Program-made: the position numbers and the translations under genes
Notes under the pieces: generated by a model
Databases searched by the model: none
Told to the model about the DNA's origin: nothing
The model's input: only the letters and a program-made list of their open reading frames with translations
Origin: Dunaliella salina
Taxonomy: Eukaryota; Chlorophyta; Chlorophyceae; Chlamydomonadales; Dunaliellaceae
Direction: 5' to 3'
Length of the DNA: 12,804 nucleotides
Assembly (NCBI GenBank): GCA_002284615.2
Contig: MU069557.1
Coordinates: 456,141-468,944, forward strand
Shown here: positions 1 to 6,832 of the stretch, piece after piece
How the letters are laid out: each line of letters starts with the position of its first letter
How positions within the stretch are numbered: the first letter of the stretch is position 1

Positions 1-45
<45 letters not shown>
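1..45. repeat. (AC)n microsatellite
   Basis: Uninterrupted AC dinucleotide repeat at the window edge. It probably continues beyond the window, so its full length is unknown. Confidence 0.97.
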
Positions 46-48
<3 letters not shown>

Positions 49-273
49 GTGCAAGCTTAGCCCTTCAAGCTTGAGTTCTCTTTTGGGCCAGCCCCTTCAG
101 ACATGCTGATGTGCTGAGGCCAAAATTCTTCTCCCCCCCAAAATCGCAACTACAAGCCCAGATCTCGTGTCAACTTCAACAAGTGCCTATCAAAGGCAAG
201 CGAAGTTCAAGTATTCTTTGATGTTGATGAATATGTACACATTCTTCTTGCACTTCACAATTCCGAGGTTGAA
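46..273. other. Unassigned non-coding sequence
   Basis: No open frame, repeat or motif that I recognise lies between the AC microsatellite and the first interspersed repeat copy. Confidence 0.6.
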
Positions 274-441
274 TAGTAACCTGCCAGTTGGGGGAACTAT
301 GCCTAATGAGCTGCGGCGTGAACCCTGATTTTACCAACAAATCTCCTTTTCAGATCACCCACTGCACCAAATTAGGTGATTTCTCGTGATTTGGAGTCCT
401 TGTAATAAAAGAAAAAACATTGAAAAAATGGAGTGAAAAGA
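274..441 (-). repeat. Partial inverted copy of interspersed repeat family (distal half)
   Basis: Read on the minus strand, this block aligns with 938-1110 on the plus strand. Shared landmarks in order are: CTTTTCACTCCATTTTTT, a CAATGTT/T-rich stretch, CAAGGAC-CCAAA, AATCA-C-AATTTGGT, GGGTTCACGCCGC and CATTAGGCA. Both copies diverge by many substitutions and small indels, so this is an old duplicate. Its inner end runs into a minisatellite starting near 433. No protein coding is apparent. Confidence 0.85.
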
Positions 442-590
442 CACCAGAGGTGGACGACGGGCTCAGATGACGGGCTGACGACGACGGGCTCAGATGACGG
501 GATGAAAAGACACCAGAGGTGGACAACGGGCTCAGATGACGGGCTGACGGGCTCAGACGACGGGCTGACGAGGTGGACGACGGGCTCAGA
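433..590. repeat. GACGGGCTCAGA/GACGGGCTGACG minisatellite
   Basis: GACGGGCTCAGA, GACGGGCTGAC and GAGGTGGAC modules are repeated in mixed order. A longer unit is duplicated: 433-480 and 502-549 are nearly the same 48 bases, one carrying GTGGACGAC and the other GTGGACAAC. The array sits inside the interspersed repeat, between its two oppositely oriented pieces. The minus-strand open frame over it (372-644, SSEPV repeats) is a by-product of the repeat unit. Confidence 0.9.
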
Positions 591-599
591 CTCCTGAAA

Positions 600-1110
600 A
601 TGTTCTTTCCCGCCTATATTTCCAAATCTGACCAGGCCGACCATTATAATATATATATATAAACACTTTCACTAATAAGTGATAAAAATTGGTTGACCCC
701 AGATCACTCTCCTGGCCTCAGATCACCCTAAAATGGCCCACAGCTCCACCCTGAGACCTTTTTCCACCTCCAAAATATTTTTCTAATAACCCACATGATA
801 TGCTAACATCCTGCATATTTAAAAGCGGGAATCAAGAAGGCCAAAAATTGACCTTTCTGGCACCCCTAGTGCTAGATTTTCTATAACTTATCTTGAAGGG
901 AAATGGTTGAAATTCAGTATCTGACCACCCACTGGGTCTTTTCACTCCATTTTTTTGCAATGTTATTTTTTTTGGTTCAAGGACACCAAACCATTAAAAA
1001 TCATCCAATTTGGTATAGTGGCTGGTCAGATGTGGGCAGCTGGGTGTCAAAAAGTAGGGTTCACGCCGCGGCCCATTAGGCAGATGCACCCCACTTTTTA
1101 AGCTTAGTTT
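600..1110 (+). repeat. Interspersed repeat family, longest copy (copy A)
   Basis: This is the most complete copy in the window. Landmarks are AAATCTGACCA (about 626), an AT run (644-662), CCCCAGATCACTCTCCTGGC (from 697), a TGCTAACATCCTG-type motif (about 800), TTGACCTTTCTGGCACCCCT (about 850), GGGAAATGGTTGAAATTC (about 899), CTTTTCACTCC (938) and GGTTCACGCCGC (about 1058). The same landmarks recur inverted at 274-441 and 1219-1550, and directly at 6430-6832. I see no reading frame, so the element type is unknown; a non-autonomous transposon is the simplest guess. Confidence 0.88.
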
Positions 1111-1163
1111 CTATGGATAGGTACATCTGGGAAGTAGTCGTAAAAAGTGCCAGTTGGGGTGCA
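1083..1163. repeat. Short inverted repeat at the turn of the fold-back cluster
   Basis: GATGCACCCCACTTTTTAA (from about 1084) is complementary to the TAAAAAGTG...GGGGTGCA stretch ending near 1163, apart from a CCAGTT insertion in the second arm. GCCAGTTGGGG at 1149-1159 also occurs at 283-293. This looks like the centre of symmetry between copy A and the inverted copy B. Confidence 0.7.
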
Positions 1164-1218
1164 CATACTCAAGGAACATTTGACTAATACCCTCTTTTCA
1201 GGCCTCCGTCGCCCCCCT

Positions 1219-1550
1219 CTGGAAAGACATGGTTGTTAATCAGGTACAGAATTTCAGCCGTTTCCCTAGGAGAAAAACTTGCCAAAAAGGCACCAAAAAA
1301 AATGAAATTCGACCTTCTTCTTTTCTATCCTTGAATGTACAGGATGCTAGCATACCACGGAAGAAATATACTTAATCTGTTTGGGGGTGAAAAATGGCCC
1401 CAGGATGGAAATGTGGGCCGTTTTTGGGTGATCTGAGGCCAGGAGAGTGATCTGGGGACCTCCAATTTTCATTACTTTTTGATAAATGTATCTTTTAATA
1501 AGTAAAATTGGTTGGCATGGTCAGATTTAAAAAAATGGGAAAGATCACCC
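1219..1550 (-). repeat. Inverted copy of interspersed repeat family (copy B, proximal half)
   Basis: Read on the minus strand, it matches 600-935. The CCAGATCACTCTCCTGGCCT block lies at 1426-1457, the TATGCTAGCATCCTG motif at about 1343-1357, AGGGAAACGGCTGAAATTCTG near 1235-1255 and AAATCTGACCATGCCAACC near 1510-1530. It lacks the distal part that copy A and the 274-441 piece carry. With copy A it would form a long imperfect hairpin in a transcript. Confidence 0.87.
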
Positions 1551-1892
1551 ACTTAAGGCTAATTTGACAACAGCAGGCATCACCCATTTCAAACCTGATT
1601 AAAATTGATCGAAACCTGGCTGAAACCTGATTGAAATAGTCTGATTTATATGGTAATTCAAGATACCGCTGACCAACAGTTTTAGAAAGAAAGGTGTCCA
1701 ACCTCACCGGCAGGGTGCCCCTTCCAAACGCTGCACCTCAGCTCATAATTCAAAAAGCATTAGGATCTTTTTTTTTTTCACTTATCGTGATGACATTCTT
1801 AAAGTAGGGGGGTCTGCCGAAGTGGTTTGCCCCTTGGGGAAGTTATCGCCTGAGGACTTGAGCAATTTTAGGCCACCAAAACTGACCTTCCC
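1551..1892. other. Non-coding interval with GATTGAAA-type repeats
   Basis: No gene seen. 1591-1647 contains diverged repeats of the type AACCTGATTGAAA; an 18-base piece (1622-1639, GAAACCTGATTGAAATAG) recurs exactly at 4605-4622. A T-rich run lies at about 1767-1779. The rest is featureless. Confidence 0.7.
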
Positions 1893-2297
1893 AGGTTTGC
1901 TTGAAACTTTGCCTCCTAAGGCATTATAAAAACATCTGCATACTCAGATTTGTGAAATTCCAAAGGGTACTACCCTTAGGGGTTACAAGGAAACCCGTGG
2001 TTACTGCACGGTTGCGGTCTATGTTACTAGCTGAGAAACCAGCTAGTAACCCAGCTAGTAACGGTCCTGTAATGAAATACAACATTCCGACTTATAAGAC
2101 TGTGCAGCACCAAGGTGGCTATCAAAAGGCCCTCAACGGTGTGCAACCTCTTGGAGGGCTCATGCATTGCTATACCCTTTGTATTCTGGAAAAATAGTTG
2201 TTCTTCAAACATTTGCATGCACAAACCTGTAAGATCCTTGGGAGCCAAAGGGTCCCGCCAAGTTACATATGGAATGGAAGGAGTGAGCTAGATCTGG
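1893..2297 (+). repeat. Left arm of a long imperfect inverted repeat
   Basis: Matches the reverse complement of 4110-4390. Landmarks include AGGTTT-CTT-AAA, ATCTGCATACT-AG, AGG-GGCT-TCAAAAGGCCCTCAAC, GGGCTCATGCATTGCTATA, GTTCTTCAAACAT and TATGGAAT-GAAGGAGT-AGCTAGATCTGG. The left arm carries about 115 extra bases (1958-2070) absent from the right arm. Arms are clearly alignable but diverged. Possible origins are the ends of a degraded DNA transposon or an inverted segmental duplication; I saw no transposase. Confidence 0.85.
1958..2070. repeat. Arm-specific insertion with GTTACTAGCTG hairpin
   Basis: Present in the left inverted-repeat arm only. It contains GTTACTAGCTG (2023-2033) followed by its exact reverse complement CAGCTAGTAAC twice (2040-2050 and 2052-2062), plus further GGTTAC/GTTAC and GGGTACTACCC motifs. 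This looks like a small palindromic insertion. No clear target duplication could be fixed by eye. Confidence 0.7.
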
Positions 2298-2504
2298 TCT
2301 CCCCAACTGGTTGAAAATAAACTTCAGGTGAAAGAGGCAGCCAAGTTCAGTAACCAGTTCGGGAGAACCTCCGCAAGGGGCATGCAAAAAAAAAACACCA
2401 ATTTCAGGCCTCAGGTAGCCCCCTCTGCCATTTTCTCATCCATACTGGCTGGCAACACCATTTCAAAAACCTGTTCAATCACCAGCCCACCATCATTTGC
2501 TAAT
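2298..2504. other. Unassigned non-coding sequence
   Basis: Between the left inverted-repeat arm and the possible cysteine-rich exon. It holds an A-run near 2386-2395; nothing else was recognised. Confidence 0.55.
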
Positions 2505-2656
2505 TCAAAACTCATCAATGTGTTCTGGCGTATGAAACCTTTCACCCTTAAAAAATACATAAATGTCATGAAGTACGGAACAGATACCCTTATGAAAAGC
2601 ATGCCACTTGCTTCCACAGCCACACTGAATGTACTCTGCGTCCCTTTGTGGCGCAC
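2505..2656 (-). CDS. Possible exon with a CxC...WH cysteine/histidine motif, uncertain
   Basis: On the minus strand a CTCACAG acceptor-like site (ending at 2657) precedes a 50-codon open stretch ending in TGA at 2505-2507. The peptide contains YIQCGCGSKWHAFHKGICS, a Cys-x-Cys...Trp-His...His...Cys pattern like part of a zinc-binding finger, then a charged tail ending HIDEF. The frame stays open upstream of the acceptor, so the start is not fixed. I do not recognise the family. It may be a remnant of a transposon zinc finger or of a host exon, or chance. Its position inside the region bounded by the inverted repeat favours a mobile-element origin, but that is inference. Confidence 0.25.
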
Positions 2657-2984
2657 CTGTGAGCACCACCCACACCCTGCTCAGCATAAACACATGAACA
2701 TGAAGACATGAACAAAATGCACATAAATCGACAATATGATGCACACATCCTGAAAGGACTCTAGAAGCCCCCAGAATCAACTCCAAAATACCATTGATAG
2801 CTTGCGCACTAAAGCCCTCAGAAGTACACACCACAACAACAGAGTCACATTGCGCACTTGGAAAAGAAAAGAAAAACTACATAAGCAGAGAAACTCTCCC
2901 TACATCAATTAAGGAAAAGGTGACACATTGGCTCAAAAAAAGAGCCGTGTGCCCCCTTCACCACAAGGTATAAAAAAGAGAATG
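2657..2984. other. Probable 3' untranslated region of the LINE fragment
   Basis: Lies downstream, on the minus strand, of the endonuclease frame's TAG stop. It contains a perfect short stem-loop (2930-2946) and pyrimidine-rich minus-strand stretches. No gene seen beyond the doubtful exon next to it. The 3' end of the element cannot be placed, as no terminal poly(A) or target duplication was found. Confidence 0.45.
2930..2946. repeat. Stem-loop GGCTC-A7-GAGCC
   Basis: Five-base perfect arms around seven A residues (T on the minus strand), about 40 bases past the endonuclease stop. It could be a structured 3' end of the LINE RNA; this is inference only. Confidence 0.5.
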
Positions 2985-3716
2985 CTAATGTGGGTCTGGA
3001 GGGTTACTAGAAGCACCTGGCTCTAGAGCCTGGCTGTGGGAAGTATTCTTGTTTTCAATAGCGCGGCGGATGGTGACTAGTTTGTGGGCATATTGAACAG
3101 AATGGGCATGAAGTTGTTGAGCAAGCTTTGTGGCACGCTGGTGATCCAATCCTAGATGTATGAATTGCTCCAGGGTATGCTCAGTGTAAATAGTTCCACC
3201 TACACCCAGGAGAATAGGGTGAATTGTAACAGCTTTAGCGTTAATAAGTTTACAAAGGTCTGCATGCTGCTGCTTTGCTGCGTTCAACTGATGCTCTGGC
3301 CTTGTGTCTTCACAGAACTTGATTTCTATTAGGTGCACATGGCGTTCATTTGCACAAAGTTCATGGGGTTGCCTCATGCGACTAGTTCTGGTGGTCCTCC
3401 GTGAGGAGCTGCGCAAAGCGTGATGGGAATGGGTAGGAGAAACATCGTTAGAAGTATGTTTGGCATTAAAAGGGGTGATCAAAACAGCATCTGGTCGACT
3501 GGAGTTGAGTCTTTTCCTCTCTGCAAGGTTATGAGGGAAGAAGTAAGCAGGTAAAGTTCTGTTTGAGGCATGTGTAGGGAGTTGGAGGTTGTGTTGAGCA
3601 AGCTTGAAGTCGCTCCCTATGTCTGTGTAGACCAGGCCTGCCCCTAAAGGGCATTTGCTGAGGGCTTTTGTAATCATTCTGCCTGCAATGTTATGGCGTT
3701 CAGTTCTCTTACCTTA
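2985..3716 (-). CDS. LINE (non-LTR retrotransposon) C-terminal PD-(D/E)XK endonuclease domain, 5'-truncated fragment
   Basis: The minus-strand frame opens after a TAA at about 3717 and ends in TAG at 2985-2987; the first ATG is at 3677 (230 residues). Counting from that Met, RPDAVLI (61-67) gives the Pro-Asp, and HLIEIKF (115-121) supplies the Glu118-x-Lys120 of a PD-(D/E)XK nuclease fold. Then come a C-terminal block LLGVGGTIYTEHT (156-168) and LAQQLHAHSVQYAHKLV (185-201). I recall this block order from the C-termini of green-algal LINE polyproteins with restriction-like endonucleases, where it would cut target DNA to prime reverse transcription. Upstream codons (RTERHNIAGRM) look like part of the same domain, so the ATG is probably not a true start. 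The reverse transcriptase is missing. The frame is intact, which suggests a relatively young fragment or an annotation-worthy remnant. The fold is assigned from motif spacing, not a search. Confidence 0.72.
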
Positions 3717-3957
3717 CCTTGTTGAAGTTACTGGAACTATTTACAATTCTTACACGGTTGCTCCCCTCTCTAAGTTTAATCTGACCAAAGAAAAAGCCCT
3801 CAAACTTGAATGGAAGCTGAATTCAAAACCAAAAACAAGTCGGCTGAGAATGAGCAACATCTACCTGCGCCACAGAGGATCAAATTGGATGAATATAACG
3901 GAAGGATCCTCCACCCCCAACCCACTTTCAAGCAAAATGCCTAGTCGCCAACAGTAG
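3709..3957 (+). pseudogene. Oppositely oriented, diverged remnant of the same LINE endonuclease C-terminus
   Basis: The plus-strand frame from about 3709 reads PYLVEVTGTIYNSYTVAPL, which aligns with PILLGVGGTIYTEHTLEQF of the neighbouring minus-strand fragment. Next comes LTKEKALKLEWKLNS, against LDHQRATKLAQQLHA. The following residues (RLRMSNIYLRHRGSNWMN...) have no match in the neighbour, and the frame stops with TAG at 3955-3957. The catalytic PD and ExK residues are not present, so it is a broken piece. It starts exactly where the minus-strand fragment's homology ends, at a TTACCTTACC junction. The two pieces are only distantly similar, so they come from different LINE lineages or very different times. 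Confidence 0.6.
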
Positions 3958-4109
3958 CACCTGCACAAAGTGTTGCACCTCCACCAAAATGTGTGTACCA
4001 TTGCTGCTAACTAATCTTGCATCAGGTGGTGCTGCGGCTGCAAACGGTGTCTTGCAATATGGGAACACTAGAGGGCAAGAAACACACACCATGCTTATGC
4101 ACAACCCCC
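3958..4109. other. Unassigned non-coding sequence
   Basis: Short stretch between the LINE remnant and the right inverted-repeat arm; nothing recognised. Confidence 0.5.
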
Positions 4110-4390
4110 AGTAACCAGATCTAGCTTACTCCTTCAATTCCATAAGTAACCTGGCGACACCTTCTGATCCCTAAGGATCTTACATGTATATGCATGCAAT
4201 GTTTGAAGAACAACTATTTTCCCAGAACACAAAGGATATAGCAATGCATGAGCCCTGCATGAGGTTGCACACTGTTGAGGGCCTTTTGACAGCCGCCTTG
4301 GCGCTTGCACTACCAAAATCTAGAGAAGTAAAAAAAGCTAAGTATGCAGATACTTTTTGAATACCCCCCTTACTTTATATATAAATTTTG
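4110..4390 (-). repeat. Right arm of the long imperfect inverted repeat
   Basis: The reverse complement aligns with 1893-2297, minus the 1958-2070 insertion. Best-conserved parts are CCAGATCTAGCT (4114-4125), CAATGTTTGAAGAACAACTATTTTCC (4197-4222) and GTTGAGGGCCTTTTGA-AGCC. Its minus-strand open frame (4134-4316) is a chance frame of the repeat. Confidence 0.85.
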
Positions 4391-4410
4391 AAGTAAAACC
4401 TGTACAGCTG

Positions 4411-4470
4411 TGCATGAGCCCTCCAAGAGGACATGTGTATAGAGAGGTGGGACTCAGGCAGCCACCTTGC
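4411..4470 (-). repeat. Third, partial copy of the inverted-repeat arm sequence
   Basis: TGCATGAGCCCTCCAAGAGG (4411-4430) is an exact reverse-complement match to the left arm at about 2146-2165, closer than the right arm is. A further GCAGCCACCTTG near 4459-4470 matches the AGCCACCTTGG of that arm. Suggests the arm sequence is an interspersed repeat rather than only a paired terminus. Confidence 0.6.
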
Positions 4471-4588
4471 CGGTGAGGTGGGACATGTCCCTTTTAAACA
4501 TGCAGGTAAACCACTGGATGAGGTAAAAAAGGTGAATACATCATGGTGACACAGGCATTTGTAATGCAATATATCATTTAATCAAAAT

Positions 4589-4715
4589 CTGATTGAAACC
4601 TGATTGAAACCTGATTGAAATAGAGCCGATTGGAATCAATGGAGACCTGCTTGATGCTGATTGAAATGCTGCTTCAATCGATCTCATTCACATTCAATCA
4701 GAGTCAATCAGCCTG
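4589..4715. repeat. GATTGAAA tandem and inverted repeats
   Basis: Three head-to-tail CTGATTGAAAC units of 11 bases (4589-4620) are followed by GATTGGAATC, CTGATTGAAATG, then inverted forms TTCAATCGATC, TTCAATCAG and GTCAATCAG. The whole can fold on itself. An 18-base part recurs at 1622-1639. Confidence 0.8.
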
Positions 4716-4779
4716 TGCATTTTCTGACGACTGCATGGCGCAAGGGCCTAATCATAAGTTCGTCATCATGAAGGGATGT

Positions 4780-4938
4780 CAGAAGGAGAAACAATAAACA
4801 AGGAGAATCAAGAAAAGCAAAAGGAGAACAAGCGCACAGAGAGGGCGTCTGTGTGTGCCCCAAAGACCTGGACACGGCAGCTTGCGCTGAAGCAAGTGTT
4901 CTTGAAGGGTACCGTCAATTGCAAGAGGGTAGAGAAAA
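4780..4938 (-). pseudogene. LINE polyprotein relic, downstream part cut off by the LTR element
   Basis: Continues on the minus strand the frame left at 9249. After removal of the LTR element and one copy of the GAAAA duplication, the codons read NRELFSTLLQLTVPF, then VFGAHTDALSV, and run to a TGA near 4811. I recall a similar 'ERF-SPL-x-HP ... FGA-YDA-S' block just upstream of the reverse transcriptase in green-algal LINE proteins; the resemblance is partial. The plus-strand open frame over this stretch (4776-4970, lysine-rich) is the antisense of the relic and runs into the LTR. The reverse transcriptase that should follow is absent. Confidence 0.5.
4934..4938. repeat. Target-site duplication GAAAA (left)
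   Basis: Five bases directly before the LTR's TG end; identical to 9249-9253 after the other LTR's CA end. Five bases is the usual duplication length for Ty1/copia and Ty3/gypsy elements. Confidence 0.88.
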
Positions 4939-5113
4939 TGTTAAGGTGTAGTGGTTACATGGCTGGCTGACGCTGTCGAGGTGGACGAGATGAGGGGGAT
5001 TAACTCCTTACATGTATATTCGATATTAATTAAAAGGACCAACACTCAAGATCTGAGGCAAAGTTCACACTTTCTCACAGAAATACTGTTCCAACTGATT
5101 TAAGTTTATAACA
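4939..5113 (-). repeat. 3' LTR (175 bp) of the non-autonomous element
   Basis: In sense orientation it begins TGTTATAAAC (TATA-like) and ends CTTAACA. TGTAA, the green-algal poly(A) signal, occurs twice in the sense strand (plus-strand TTACA at 4955-4959 and 5008-5012). Three substitutions separate it from the other LTR: G/C in CTGTCGAGG, A/C in GACCAACAC, A/G in CTCAAGATC. Confidence 0.92.
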
Positions 5114-5740
5114 GTTCGGCCCCCTCTCTCAAGGCTGCGTCCTCGCAGTCAAACAAAAACTCTGAGAAAATTGAACAGAAATGAGTGAAGTCACGCAGGG
5201 AAGAACAATGAACCAGGCAAATGTTTTTCCTTATCCTTAGGCAAGCAACAGAAAAAGTCTTCTCAAGATCATGAAAATTCAAATCTGCAAATTTGCTCAA
5301 CACCTTCTAAAGAAAGCCAGATTCACACAGTTTTGCAAACCTGTTATAAAGCAGAAGTGGTCGAAGAGCAATTTGTGTGAGTTTTTGTCAGCTCAAGCAA
5401 AAGACACCACAAAAGAACTGCCACAAATTGCAAAATAGCCATCACACAGCAAAGACAGGAGTGAGATCAGTATTAGGCTCCCTTGTTTCTCTACATTGGC
5501 CAGAATATTGTTCGCATGCAGTTTGGTGCCTTCATATTTGGGCAGGTGCTCACAAAATTAACAAAGCCAATCTTACAAACAACTCTGGCCTTCCTTAAAT
5601 GTAGCATTGCACCTCTTGCAAAATATACCAGCGAAGAAAATGAAAGAACTCCTCTTAATCCAGTAAAATGGCACATAGAAAAGTCGGACAAATCAGTCCA
5701 CCTAATCCAGCACAATCACATCCATATTTTTGCCAGCCAC
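5114..5740. other. LTR-element interior, 3' segment, no gene seen
   Basis: Sequence between the 3' LTR and the nested element. A 65-codon minus-strand frame (5106-5303) ends just inside the LTR across the polypurine tract, but has no motif I recognise and is bounded by stops. CCACCTAATCCAGC (5699-5712) recurs at 7171-7184 on the other side of the nested element. Confidence 0.65.
5120..5130 (-). promoter_or_regulatory. Candidate polypurine tract
   Basis: Minus-strand GAGAGAGGGGG, six bases upstream of the 3' LTR in sense orientation. In LTR elements this purine run resists RNase H and primes plus-strand DNA synthesis. It fits the minus orientation given by the primer-binding site. Confidence 0.72.
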
Positions 5741-5786
5741 CGTCAGAAATATCTGGCCTGCGGCTGAACACGGCTGATGCGGCTGT
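5741..5786 (+). repeat. Left terminal inverted repeat of the CAGCCG element
   Basis: Begins CGTCAGAAATATCTGGCCTG and runs into CGGCTGAACACGGCTGATGC. Matches the reverse complement of 7070-7115 with one single-base gap in each arm. Confidence 0.9.
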
Positions 5787-5998
5787 AGCGCGGCTGAAAA
5801 TTTTTCAGCCGTGTTCAGCCGCTAGCGGCTGTCAGCAGCCGCACGGCTGATTTCAGCCGCTTCAGCCGCGTTCAGCCGTGATGTTATTTTTGTTGACCAG
5901 TGCAGGAAGGTGGCAGCCGCTTCAGCCGTGTNCAGCCGCTAGCGGCTGTCAGCAGCCGCACGGCTGATTTCAGCCGCTTCAGCCGTGTTCAGCCGTGA
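5757..5998. repeat. Left subterminal CAGCCG/CGGCTG block with a tandem duplication
   Basis: Contains many CAGCCG and CGGCTG hexamers. The unit 5806-5911 (106 bp) is duplicated at 5923-6025 (103 bp, lacking three bases in the TTTTTGTTGACC part), with an 11-bp spacer. Each unit holds a perfect 16-bp palindrome CAGCCGCTAGCGGCTG (5816-5831 and 5933-5948). A near-perfect hairpin, CGGCTGAAAA/TTTTTCAGCCG, lies at 5791-5811. One ambiguous base (N) sits at 5932 in the second unit. Confidence 0.92.
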
Positions 5999-6025
5999 TG
6001 TTATTTTTGACCAGTGCAGGAAGGT

Positions 6026-6429
6026 TAAAAAAAAAAGTAGTGGAACAACCGTCCAAAAACTGGGTGGGACCCCCCTGACCCACCCACCCACCCCAAAACC
6101 GCCCTGGCAGTAACGCTACGCAGACAAAAAGAGTATCAATCTGCTCCTTTTTTAATTCTCCATTTAGTTGCATACTCAAAGCAATCGTTCATCATGATGA
6201 AAAATTTGGGTTGTGGCAGAGCTATGGGGCAAAAACGGAGGAGTGGACGCTCATGCGCACTGTCCTTCCAGGCACTTTTAAGTGGCTTGCAAGTCCTCAA
6301 ACTGCCATCCTCACTTCACCATGCATTAACACATAATGCCTTGTCACCATCCTGGAAGTTTGAATTGGTTTGCTGCCGCAGCAAACATGCGGCATGTTTG
6401 CCTCCACGGCCCCTGCTGCCCACACCCGC
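6026..6429. other. Interior of the CAGCCG element, no gene seen
   Basis: Includes an A-run (6026-6036) and a C-rich stretch with CCCACCCACCCACCCC (6078-6093). Open frames on both strands are short and lack recognisable motifs. Confidence 0.6.
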
Positions 6430-6832
6430 TCTTTTCCATTTTTTTCATGAAATCTAACCATGCCAATCATTATTATCTCCATTGCTCCAGAAATAACAAA
6501 AATGGAGGACCCCAGATCACTTTCCTGGCCCCCTAGAATGTCCCACACCTCCAACCTATGACCAATTTTCATTCCTAAAACTTTACAATCATAAACCTGA
6601 AATATGATGCTAGCATCCTGGATATTCAAAATTTGGAAAGAAGCAAGTCAAAATTTGACCTTTTTGGCAGCCCTTGTGCTTCAATTTCTCTAAGGGAAAT
6701 GGCTGAAATTCTGGATATGCACAACCACTGGGATGTTCCACTTTGTTTCCTTTGCAATGATGCTCTTTTACTAGAAGGGCTTCAATATCAAAAGATTATC
6801 CAAGTTGGTGGATAGAGGTTGGTGAAAGTAAT
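6430..6832 (+). repeat. Copy C of the 600-1110 interspersed repeat family, inside the CAGCCG element
   Basis: Aligns in order with copy A: AAATCTAACCATGCCAATCA, CCCCAGATCACTTTCCTGGC (from 6510), GATGCTAGCATCCTGGATAT, TTTGACCTTTTTGGCAGCCC, GGGAAATGGCTGAAATTCTG, ACCACTGGG, TTTGCAATGATG and ATTATCCAAGTTGGTGGAT. It ends before the GGGTTCACGCCGC part. Frames over it (for example 6633-6815) are chance. Confidence 0.85.

Noticed and set aside
433..590. CRISPR-like spaced repeats
   Set aside because: Units are variable and directly tandem without unique spacers, and the DNA is eukaryotic.
372..644. 90-codon minus-strand frame with SSEPV repeats
   Set aside because: It is a translation of the minisatellite; the repetition comes from the DNA array and not from a protein family.
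1893..2297. Tandemly duplicated host exons
   Set aside because: Frames in the two arms are interrupted at different places and no splice sites are shared; a repeat fits better.
2930..2946. Intrinsic (bacterial-type) terminator
   Set aside because: The stem is only five base pairs with the A-run in the loop, and the context is eukaryotic.
2985..3957. Twin-priming inversion of a single LINE copy
   Set aside because: Both pieces cover the same endonuclease region and differ strongly, whereas twin priming would give adjacent, non-overlapping parts of one copy.
4776..4970. 64-codon plus-strand lysine-rich frame as a host gene
   Set aside because: It crosses the LTR boundary and is antisense to the LINE relic.
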